Origin: Dryomyza anilis
Lineage: Eukaryota > Arthropoda > Insecta > Diptera > Dryomyzidae
Assembly (NCBI GenBank): GCA_951804985.1
Contig: OX638133.1
Coordinates: 76,576,367-76,640,366 of the forward strand
Direction of reading: 5' to 3'
Length of the DNA: 64,000 bases
Below the pieces are notes generated by a model that was not told where the DNA came from, did not search any database, and saw nothing but the letters and a program-made list of their open reading frames with translations. Shown one piece after another: positions 1 to 8,939 of this stretch (positions are counted from its first letter, which is position 1; the number at the start of each line of letters is the position of its first letter). Both the position numbers and the translations under genes were made by a program.

Positions 1-183
1 AAGGAAAAAACGATATCAATCGATCGTCTCAAACCAGCGTTTGTCTTAAATTTGGACATTTGCGATGATCCGAAAATAAACACAATCCCCATATCATCTA
101 CGTCACATTCTACTACTAAAGTCAATACTCGAATTCCTAGAAGAATCCCCTGCAGACGTGATCGCAAAGTAAATTTTAGATAA
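1..183 (+). CDS. LTR retrotransposon pol polyprotein, C-terminal end (partial)
   Basis: Frame 1 is open from the first base to a TAA at 181-183 and gives 60 residues with no internal stop; the 5' part lies outside the window. It contains ISIDRLKPAF near residues 5-14. This is the classic end of the integrase C-terminal (GPY/F-like) module in gypsy-type polyproteins, where an I/V-S-I/V-DRLKPA phrase is followed by a basic, low-conservation tail. The tail here is basic (RIPRRIPCRRDRK). A purine run, CTAGGGGGAG, follows about 26 bp after the stop and could be the polypurine tract that precedes a 3' LTR, but I could not define an LTR. Integrase joins element cDNA to chromosomal DNA; this piece alone has no catalytic residue. 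Family assignment is from motif memory, not a search. Confidence 0.7.
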   Translation, partial: KEKTISIDRLKPAFVLNLDICDDPKINTIPISSTSHSTTKVNTRIPRRIPCRRDRKVNFR

Positions 184-2053
184 AGATTTTTTATCCTACA
201 CAATCTCTAGGGGGAGTAATATGGGGCATTTACTGTGCTAAAAATACTCTGATATTTTTGTTTTAAGTATTCTGTTTTTACATATTTTGTATTGTTAAAA
301 TTAATAAAAATTATTTCATTCGCTTTAATTAATTAAAAAAAAAAAGTTCAATAATTTTCAAAAAATTATATTTTGTTTGATTAATTGACAACTGTATGAA
401 CTATATCGATACCTTACAGGTAAAAGAATGTAATCAACAAAAATCAAATTTTCTAGGAGGCGAAAAAAAAGTCTCAAAATCGAAAGTAAAGTATCCTTTA
501 AATGAGCTGACGATAATAATACCGTGGCTCAATTTCCAAGATATCCATTATATGCAGAAGTTTCTAAAGAAAAATGTAGTTACTAAATTCCAATTTTTTT
601 CAAAACATTTCTCAATTGTACTACTTACGATTCTAAGGTAAAAAGGTGTATACTCAAACGGTTTGGTATACCGAATTTCAGTAAACGACAATAGGGAAAT
701 AAATCATGTAGGAACATTAGGAGACATGTTTCATGAAAATTGAGACTAGCCAGTGCACATTGGGAAAAAATTCCAAATTTATGGCCAAAAACCAATTATA
801 TGACATCGACATAAAATTACCGTCTAATGATAGCTAATTAATCATAGTAGATATGGAGGGGATTTGTAATTTTCTTTTAATTTCAATTTAACCAAAAAAC
901 CTATTTATCTATTTAGAAAATCCAAGGAATCAGTCAATAAAATATTTGCATCATGAAGCCAACCAACCTATAACATTTTCTGTCAGCAATATTGTTCGAC
1001 TTTATAAGTTTTTATTTTTATTTTTTTATTTCCCATTTTAATATAAGAAACACATCGTTAAATACATTACAGCAAAAAAAAAATAATAATAATCTAAAAA
1101 CTTTTTATAATTTTACCCATAAAAATTAATTTTTTTCACAATGTGCAGTGGTCAGTATTTTAATTTGATGTAAAAATGCATTGGAAGTACAAAATAAATT
1201 TAAATTTAATGTTTTTGCTTTAATAACTCCACAAATATTACAAATACTCATATTTTTCGGTTTTATACCATTACCACAAAGGAAGTTAAATATACATCAA
1301 GTATTTACGTAAAGAAATATTAAAATTTAGTGACCATTCTGGCACAAAATAGTCCGTTTGTATCTGCAAACATAAGATTGGAGTAACTCAAATTTTAAAA
1401 ATGAAATACAAGATATCTATTAGTATAATCGTGAAATAACTGTGAGTTATATAAGTGATATTTATTAGTATAATTATGAAATAACTGTGAGTTATATAAG
1501 TGATAGATGTGCTAGCTCAAACGAATTATAATTATTTTAGTTATTTTTATATGTATGCAATTTTTTATAAAAAGTAAATTTTATAATTGAAAAAAATATT
1601 AATAAAATATTTATATAAAAATATTCTATATCATAAAATATATAATTATAATTTATTGTTACATAAATAATTTTTAAATATTTAATAATTTCAATCTAAG
1701 ATATTGCATTTTTGTACACCTAACGATGCATATCACACCACTGTGAAATGCCTCAAAAAATTCAATATTCAATAAAATTTCATATATTACAAAAAAAAAT
1801 ATACTCTTACATTTTTTTTTTTTTAATTCTAAAAATAAAAATAAGCCTGTAATAAATGTATTAAAATTGAAATTCGGCAATTTAAATTAAAATCTAAAAA
1901 TTATAGTTTTTAATATAGATTTAATTTTTTTTTAACAAACAAATCAAAATTTCAAAAATGCAACAAAAAATTATGTTGCTTGAATAACTCTAAAATTTTT
2001 ACTAAGATTTTTACAAACAAACAAAAAATATTAAATTTAATTGTCAATAGCTG
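184..2053. other. AT-rich stretch, no gene seen
   Basis: Apart from a possible polypurine tract at about 208-217 and a short tandem duplication (1416-1505), this is AT-rich sequence with homopolymer runs. No coding frame resembles a known protein. It may include the decayed 3' LTR of the retroelement that ends at 183. Confidence 0.5.
1416..1505. repeat. 45-bp tandem duplication
   Basis: Two adjacent 45-bp units (1416-1460 and 1461-1505) are almost identical, both carrying AAATAACTGTGAGTTATATA. Each unit also holds an internal inverted pair (ATAACT / AGTTAT). It looks like a recent local slippage or duplication event with no link to a gene. Confidence 0.8.
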
Positions 2054-2200
2054 CGTTTTTTCATAATTTAAATTTGAGCCGGAATAAAATTTATACGCAA
2101 AACAAAAACAAATTTGAGCTAGATAGATTTATCGAGCTCAAATTGTTTTTGTTTTGCGTACAAAATTTGTTCCGGCTCAAATTTAAATTATGAAAAAACG
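2054..2200. repeat. Long hairpin (about 66-bp arms, 14-nt loop)
   Basis: The left arm 2054-2120 and right arm 2135-2200 are near-perfect reverse complements. The outer edge CGTTTTTTCA pairs with TGAAAAAACG, and TTTGAGCCGGAA pairs with TTCCGGCTCAAA. The loop is about 2121-2134. The outer right edge touches the 3' terminus of the minus-strand DINE copy that follows. It could be a foldback MITE or a local inverted duplication. Confidence 0.85.
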
Positions 2201-2890
2201 AGTTGGGAAAGTTAGGTCACATGGGTAAGTTTGGTCACATGGGGCGGATTTTTATAGTCGGTCGGGCCCGACTATGGAATACCCTACACCTTTGGTGGAG
2301 ATATTAATGAGGAATATTTAATTGTATACCTTAATTTTTAATTTTTAATTATGCTGAACCTCCCCATCCTCAGAATATAATTCATATATCAGAAATTTAC
2401 GTCTTATATCCCTATAAATTAATAAATTTATATAAAGTATAAAAAAACTAAAAAAAAAAATTGAAACATATAATTGGGCGGACCCGCCTATATTTAAAAT
2501 TTTGAAAGGCTAATATTTCATAGATTTGATTTTAATAATTTATGGATCAAATTTCCACTATGAAAACCCGGGAAATAATGAAAGAAAAAGTGGGCGGATC
2601 ACGCCCATTTTTGAACCACATATTTTTAGGTGAATTCTAACAATGCCTTTTAAATTTTATAACTATACCTTGAATACTTTTCGAGTTATTAGTTCCGAAA
2701 GAGTTATATAAAATTGACTTGTATGGGAGGTGGGCGTGTCCGTTGACCGATTTGGCTCATTTTCAAACTCAGTTCCTACTTTTGGATAAGATATATTGAG
2801 ACGAAATTTCATCGCATTCTGATCAGTATTTCTCAAGTTATTCTGTATTCGGACAGCAAGACAGCAAGACAGCAAGACAGCAAGACAGCA

Positions 2891-2961
<71 letters not shown>

Positions 2962-3115
2962 AAGACAGACAGACAGACGGACATGGTTAAACGGACTCGG
3001 GTAGTGATGCTGATCAAGAATATATATACTTTTCCATACCGGACACGCCTCCTAAGGGGCGTTACAATATATGCACAAAGTTAATATACCCTGTACCTTA
3101 TAGGTGTAGGGTATA
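2198..3115 (-). mobile_element. DINE-1/Helentron-like non-autonomous element, full length, subfamily 1
   Basis: Read on the minus strand it starts TATACCCTACACCTATAAGG, runs through a DINE-1 style core (CATCACTACCCGAGTCCG, then a (GTCT)n microsatellite) and ends CCCAACTCGTT. Near the 3' end is a hairpin, TAGTCGGGCCCGACCGACTA. ACCCTACACC near the 5' end and GGTGTAGGGT near the 3' end form the subterminal inverted repeat typical of this class. The (GACA)n tract at 2880-2980 is the longest of any copy here. DINE-1/INE-1 elements are non-autonomous rolling-circle (Helentron) derivatives that insert between two T residues without a target duplication and encode no protein. Class assignment rests on structural similarity to Drosophila INE-1. 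Confidence 0.8.
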
Positions 3116-3656
3116 AAAACACAGCTAATATCTCGAATCAAATTCGTAATACATAACTCTTGGCAAAATTAAAAAAAGGAAAGTCAACAAGAAGACTACA
3201 TTAGCAATTATTTTGCTGTGTTGACACAATTTTTTGATGACACCTAAAAGTATGTTAAACATTTGCAGCAATTTTGTGCTTTTGTTATTTCTGCTATTTT
3301 TATAATTCTTTAATTCAACACAGAGAAAAGATTAAAAACTAACACATTCTCTAATTAACCATCAACAAATGAACACAATACAATCACATACGCATCACAA
3401 TTGTGTAGTTGTGGTTATTGTTCATCAACAACAGTAGCAGTAGCAACATTTCATAAAATTGCTGTATTTGCTGCTTCGACTCTCGTAGCAGTGGCTGCTG
3501 CTATTGTCGTTCTGCTAAATTTTATCTTGAGGCAAAATTTCAATGTTTCCCCGTTGATAGATTTGTTTTGATGGCACTATTTGCTAAATTGATGGCACCG
3601 CATGAAGCAATAGAGCAGAGTTGTAGTTCGAGCTACAAAACAATCATCATCAGTGG
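3116..3656. other. Unique-looking stretch with CAG/CTG-type triplets
   Basis: This stretch lacks the repeat families of the window and carries interspersed CAACAACAGTAGCAGTAGCAA and GCTGCTGCTATTG words. Such triplet-rich non-coding DNA is common around regulated fly genes. No open frame of convincing character is present. Confidence 0.35.
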
Positions 3657-3658
3657 TA

Positions 3659-4747
3659 CACAGAGAATTATTATTAATACTATATGAAATACAATTGAAT
3701 TTATATGATTGACTATTAAAATTTGCAATTGTAATTTATACTATTAATATTATAGTTACAATAATATTTTAATAATATGATACTATAAAATGTATAGTTT
3801 AATCAGGAAATAAAAAACTAACATTTTAAGAAGAACATGGAAATGATGATTAATAGTATGATATTATTAATTTAAAAGTATAAACAGATTACACAAAACA
3901 ACATTATTTTAAGAAGAACATTTAAAAGCTAGTATAAAATACTGGTTATAAGAAAAAAACTATTATTTTTAGAACAAATAAATGTTGTTTAATAGTATGA
4001 TGTTATAACATTTATAGTATAATTAGACAACAAGTTTTATAGTATGATACATAATGAAATTAATAGTACAACACAAAAAAGATTAGTTTTATTTTGAAGT
4101 GCATTTAAGTTTAATAGTATGGCACTATGAAATTAAAAGTATAAGATATAATCACAAAACATTCTATTTAAAGAAGTACATATAATGACAGTATAATAGT
4201 ATGAAACTATGAAATTAAAAGTTTAAGCACAAAAAAAAACTGTTAATTTAAAAATAATGTTTGTAATAATGATTAAAGTATGATAATATGAAATTAATAA
4301 CAAACTCAATTAACAAAAAAATATATATCATCCTATGAAGAGTATTATCCTATGTTTAGTAGTATGATACTATAAATTTAATAGTTGACTCAGATAACAC
4401 AAAAATACTGTTATTTTAAGAATAACATTTAAATAGTTTTTAATAGTATAATACCATGATATTGATAGGTACTATAAACAGTAAAAACAAAAACAAGAAT
4501 TATAGTACATTTATTATGTATATTTATATGATATTTAATAGTATGATACTATGAAATTAATAGTATGATACTATGAGACTAATAGTACAATATTATTATA
4601 CTATTATGTATAATTTCAATAAAATTAGTGTTATATTAATAGTACTTTCTAATGATTTAATATTTACGAAATTAGTTATATTATCAGAATTTATTCGTAT
4701 ACTATAAATTCAATCAGTCTTACTATTAAATTTTAATTTCCTGAGTG
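3659..4747. mobile_element. TA-flanked AT-rich element with CAC-AGAGAA/TTCCTGAGTG ends
   Basis: The left end is TA|CACAGAGAATT and the right end AATTTCCTGAGTG|TA. The termini are imperfect inverted repeats (CAC-N-CAG-RAAATT type) flanked by TA at both sides (3657-3658 and 4748-4749). The 1.09-kb interior is built from diverged copies of one palindromic word, ATAGTATGATACTAT, with spacers such as GAAATTAATAGTA and recurring AAGAACAT. No protein is encoded. A second element with the same edges but a different internal word is at 45050-45908. A TA duplication would suit a Tc1/mariner-type MITE, but the family is not one I recognise. Confidence 0.55.
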
Positions 4748-4749
4748 TA

Positions 4750-5330
4750 GAATTAGTAGTAGGTGCTAGAGAAGTAGTAGAAAAAGTGGTAAAGCAGCCG
4801 CAACCACAGTAGTCATATTGCTAACAAAGTCAGTAATGGCATGAGCATCTCCAACGTCATCATTTCATCAGTATTATCGTCAGCATCATCAACAGCATCG
4901 TCGTCGTCATCGTCACCATTAAACTTATTGTCATTGTTCATTGCCTCTCACTTGAAGGATTGGCACGCATTCCAACTCTTTGTTTGATTGTGTATTTTCT
5001 ATCTGTGTGTCTGTCTGTTTGTATTTGTATGTATATATGCCATTGTGTATTAGTATTGCCTCTGTTCTATGCGTATGTGTGAGGACGAAACATCATTTAA
5101 TGGTTTGAGTTTTGCTGTCATGTCCAACATGTTGTCCAAAACAATTTCCACAACAGAATTTTATATGAAAATAAAAACCACACAGAAACCATATAAATCT
5201 GTGCATCTGGGGACAGCTCTGTGTGGAATTGTGCAATTTGCTGCTGGTGACAATTTCTATAATATGACGTTGTGTTTTGGAAATGCACTTTGGAATTCCA
5301 CTGAAAATCAATTTTCAGTTGAAGAGTAAA
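4750..5330. other. Unique-looking stretch, trinucleotide-rich, no supported gene
   Basis: GTAGTAG, CATCATCAGCATCATC and CGTCGTCATCGTC words cluster at 4745-4920. Overlapping open frames of 72 and 86 codons lie on opposite strands at about 5069-5329, but neither has a recognisable motif, and their overlap suggests chance. This may be single-copy regulatory or intronic DNA. Confidence 0.35.
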
Positions 5331-5760
5331 TTTGAATTATTTGTCAAAATTTAAATTTAAGTACGGACAATTTTAATTTAAAAATAGAAATTTAAGTATT
5401 CAGTTAAAATTTCTATTTTTATGAGTAATATACATGTAGGAATATATTCCGTATTCCAATAAAACTATTCACGAACGTTGAAACCATAGAGCGCCTCTCA
5501 CAAAATTTTTTTTCCATACAACATTTTGACATAAGCACGGGACGTGTGACAGTATTTGCAGGCGTTTGACAGAAGCATGGGACGCCTAAGAAGAACAATA
5601 ATTCTAATACTTCTACCTTGAATAATTGTATCATGACAACTGACAATATTTTATTTATTATCAAACGATTCAATATATAAATACTAAGTTACAGGAATAA
5701 TAAGTTTGTGTAAGTGTTTTTGTGTACAGTATTTTTCAGTCCGTCTACTTGTTTAGTCTG
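5331..5760 (-). other. Probable 3' flank or LTR region of the minus-strand gypsy-like remnant
   Basis: On the minus strand this follows the stop of the integrase remnant. The purine-rich stretch AGGAGGGCCGAATGTGGGAAGGATGTG lies inside the last codons and overlaps the expected place of a polypurine tract. The sequence then contains TACTGTACACAAA and AATAAATAAAATA, which could be LTR promoter or polyadenylation signals. No second LTR was found for comparison, so the LTR call is an inference. Confidence 0.3.
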
Positions 5761-6459
5761 TCAGCACATCCTTCCCACATTCGGCCCTCCTGAAACAGCA
5801 TTATACCCGAATGAAGTGGGATTCCATTTTTTCATAAATTCTGCAACTGTAAATGTTTTCCCAGGACCTTCGTGATAACCGATTTTTACGACTGCGTATC
5901 GTCCATGTCTTAGGATTTCGACTACTTTATATGGACCGAAATATTTTGGTTTTAATTTCATGTCGATTCCATATTTAGTACGCTTAATGGCGATCAACTC
6001 ATTCAAATCGTAATGTGTTTCCTTTATTCTCTTGTTATTATAATTATTTCTATTTTCAGCTTGTATTCCTTTTATATTTTTTCTTGCTTCTTGCCTTGTG
6101 ATCTCTCGTTCTGCATTCAACTCGCTGATGGTTTCCTCTTGAAGACGTAACTCAAGAACCGTATCTGCACTGGTGTTTTTTGTTAAATACAACCAGACGA
6201 ATTTTATAAACGAATACACAACAACGAACAAGTACTTGAACGATGTGCTTGTAAGTTTAATTGGACCCACGTGGTCAATAATATGAAATGACCTCAATGT
6301 CGTCAGGCACAGAGCTTCGGAATTTTGCACCTCGTTTAGGTTTCTGTTGAAGTGCGTTTTTGTTCCTTCTCCTTCTGTTTGAACTATTTCAACAAATGCC
6401 GACTGGTTGCTGTTTGAGTTGCGCTCTACAGCAACATGCAAAGCTTCGGCGACATGCAA
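5761..6459 (-). pseudogene. Gypsy-type retrotransposon integrase remnant, internally deleted
   Basis: A 232-codon open frame. Residues about 59-100 read like the start of an rve integrase core: IIDHVGPIKLTSTSFKYLFVVV, then FVWLYLTKNTSADTVL. The Asp of DHVGP is in the place of the first catalytic Asp; the second, usually D in a VDAFTKF-like phrase, is replaced by Ser. The frame then jumps to the integrase C-terminal region (about 105-212), including LKPKYFGPYKVVEILRHGRY and HEGPGKTFTVAEFMKKW, a GPY/F-like module. The middle of the core, with the remaining catalytic residues, is missing, so the protein cannot be active. The first 55 or so residues look unrelated. It probably belongs with the frame at 6632-7054, the region between having lost reverse transcriptase. 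Strand and order fit one minus-strand element. Confidence 0.65.
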
Positions 6460-6631
6460 AGCTTCGCGCTTTCATTTAATGTAGTTGGGGTGACTATTCT
6501 TTAAACACCAAAGGATCCTCGCTGAGCGCATCGAAGTTGCTCAAACAGCTGATATCGGGTGCATTTAACACGATTATTTCGCTGTTTGGCCCTGTCGCAG
6601 CACAGTCTATTCGCATCATCTTTCTTTGCGG

Positions 6632-7054
6632 CTAATACAATTGGCGAAGGGTACGTGGATTCACTTGTTGGTACACCAGAATATTATCAACCGGCAACAT
6701 CACCACTTCTGCTGGAACGTTATTGTAGATCGCTGATTTTCTTTCTTCGGAATATTCTTTATTAAGATGTTCCAGATTGGTGTCCGATACATCTGCTAGC
6801 TCTTCTGCTTTTATATTAAAGCACATCTCTTTTAATTCGTGCAATGCACCATCTGATTGGCATTCCCTCTTCTTCCTAAACTCCGCATCTCCAGCTCTCA
6901 TCACAATATCCACTTCTTCTAAAATATTATTTACTATAATAGCTGGATAAAGAATATCGCGCTTACCAACGAACTTGACTGTCATTCGTAAGTCGTTCGT
7001 AAGGTAATGTGTCATGTAAGGTAATTGTACAAATATAGCCCGAATATTGGTCAA
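6632..7054 (-). pseudogene. Possible retroelement gag/protease-region remnant upstream of the integrase remnant
   Basis: A 140-codon frame on the same strand as, and 5' of, the integrase remnant. The phrase RMTVKFVGKRDILYPAIIVNNI followed by VDIVM resembles the way gypsy-type protease regions describe a binding surface and an internal target, but no DTG/DSG active-site triad is visible. The rest is charged and helix-prone (LKEMCFNIKAEELADVSDTN). Reverse transcriptase and RNase H, expected between protease and integrase, are absent. It is either the N-terminal part of the same deleted retroelement or an unrelated chance frame; context favours the first. Confidence 0.35.
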
Positions 7055-7391
7055 ATGTGACTGATCACGTTCATTTTTTATTATCTGAAAGTTGAGGTTG
7101 CAAGTTCTGAGTTACATTGATAAAACTCTTTTGATTTTTCTATAATCGTGATTTTTAACACACATACAGATAGACCAAATCGACTCTGGAGATGCCGCTG
7201 ATCCATAATATGTTACTTTTCCATAACGGCCTCGTCTTCTTCTATATGTTACAAAAGAAGAAACAATTTGAATTTACGCTTTCAATTTTAGAGTAGGGAA
7301 TAAAAAATTTTTTTTTAATATTTTTTTAATATTTTATTTTTTAATATTTTGTGATAATTCTAAAAAGTATGAATATTTTTAGTAACATTTC
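7055..7391. other. No gene seen
   Basis: AT-rich sequence with no recognisable repeat edge. It could contain the decayed 5' LTR or leader of the minus-strand retroelement that ends at about 7054. Confidence 0.35.
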
Positions 7392-7790
7392 AAAGCACCT
7401 ATATATTGGCAACATTACTTAAAACTAATATTCCAAACTTTGTTCTTGCAAGTAATAAAAATTCAATAAAATATTTTAAAATAATGATACCTATAGATAG
7501 GTGCTTTAAAAACAAATAATAAATTCCTTCATACCCCTATTTTATCATATACCAATAAAAAGTTATGGAAAAAAAACCAAAAGATTCGCCCTCTTGGCAT
7601 AAGATATTCAAAATTTTCGAATTCGCCCTTTTAATTTTGTCTTTGTGGCTGGAAATATCCAACAAAATCACATATCATTGTGGCATAGTATACTTGAGGA
7701 ACAACTACATTCAAAAATGTAATAAAAACACAAATATCAAAAATTACACATCCACCCCTTTGGCATGATAGTGACGATATAATTTAAAAC
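7392..7790 (+). repeat. Copy of a foldback-hairpin repeat family (partner at 49484-50290)
   Basis: It opens with a hairpin (7392-7507) whose arms begin AAAGCACCTATA and end TATAGATAGGTGCTTT. It then continues CCAATAAAAAGTTATGGAAA, CGAATTCGCCCTTTTAATTT and GGAAATATCCAACAAAA. The same order of phrases recurs at 49927-50290 in the same orientation, and part of it forms the 403-bp palindrome at 49484-49886. The open frame over 7565-7768 lies entirely inside this repeat, so I do not call it a gene. Confidence 0.65.
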
Positions 7791-8705
7791 TAAAATTTTT
7801 AGTTGAATTGATTTTGCAAAAAAATACTAAATTTGTAAAAACGCATTTCTTAAATGTTAGCTTTCTAAAATTAAAAATATATCCCAATTATTTTTCAACA
7901 TGTACTAATATATTTGCCCACACCTCACACTGAAATGAAACCTGAATAAAACCAACAGAATTTTCCAAAAAAAAAAAAAATAGCATTCTGTATACAATAT
8001 GAAATAAAGGAAAAGTGAATACAAATTTTTAGCTAAATTAAAATAAATCCAAAATTCGAAAACTACGTTGGCAGACAGTAACAGTTGCCGCCATTTTTTG
8101 CCACATTAAACAACAAAATTAATTAGTCTAAAAATTATCTAAAACAGTTGAATGTTTGTATTTTAAACAAAGTTTTAAATAGTTTTGATTGCAGTCAGTT
8201 TTATATATATAGAATAGTTTTTTTTTTGCATGTTACTTGGTAGTATTAAATAATTTCGGTTTCGGTTTTCTACGTTGTTTCGGATTTCAGTTTTATAACG
8301 AAACCGTTTCGGTAAACCCATTCCAAGTTACGGTTTTCATTTTGGTTTTTGTATTATATGGGATCATGTCAACTGCAATAATATATTTTATATTTATTAT
8401 CGTAAAATTCATATCTTTGATTTTTTTATTGTTTCTCAAGTTTTTTGCAGGTAATTGCTGATTGTTATTATTTATTTTTCAGTGATCACATAAATTTGTT
8501 GTCATTCCTGAGCGTTTATGCTCCTTGACACATAAAGAACATTTTACAAATGCTTATGTTTCGTTTATGGTTTTTAAATATTTCCAAACATTGAATTTCT
8601 TTTGGCTCATTTTAATGAATCAATCTCAAAAGGAATCTATAATAAGAAATTAATTCAGAAAATCACAAATGTTAAGAAAATTTTCAGGGTCTACCACGGC
8701 ATTTA
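7791..8705. other. AT-rich stretch with a short GGTTTCGGTTTT tract
   Basis: At 8255-8335 there are several TTTCGGTTTTC and ACGAAACCGTTTCGG words, a small instance of the AACCG-type degenerate repeat also seen at 26106-26740 and near 41290. The hydrophobic 74-codon frame at 8237-8461 overlaps this low-complexity tract and is not supported. Nothing else is recognisable. Confidence 0.4.
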
Positions 8706-8939
8706 AAACGAGTTGGGAAAGTTAGGTCACATGGGTAAGTTCGGTCACATGGGGCGGATTTTTATAGTCGGTCGGGCCCGACTATGGAATACCCTACACC
8801 TTTGGTGGTGATATTAATGTGGGATATTTAATTGCATACCTTAATTTTAAAGTTTTTAATTATTCTGAACCTCCCCATATTCATATATCAGAAATTTACG
8901 TCTTATATCCCCATAAATTAAAAAATGTATTTAAAGTAT
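8706..8939 (-). mobile_element. DINE-like element, 3' segment (split by insertion at 8940)
   Basis: Read on the minus strand this is the 3' third of a subfamily-1 DINE ending CCCAACTCGTT, with the TAGTCGG...CCGACTA hairpin. It stops abruptly at ...AAGTAT (8934-8939). The missing remainder resumes at 11091 with the same AAGTAT, so 8706-8939 plus 11091-11707 are one element interrupted by a later insertion. Confidence 0.85.

Noticed and set aside
2663..2875. Frame of about 70 codons found again at 11320-11532 and 60708-60929, seemingly a conserved small protein
   Set aside because: It lies inside the DINE-like element at the same relative place in each copy; conservation follows the transposon, and other copies have it broken.
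2880..2985. (GACA)n as a regulatory or satellite array, or CRISPR-like repeats
   Set aside because: It is the usual microsatellite of the DINE-like element; there are no spacers of constant length.
5069..5329. 86-codon plus-strand frame and 72-codon minus-strand frame
   Set aside because: They overlap on opposite strands, have no recognisable motif, and nothing else supports transcription.
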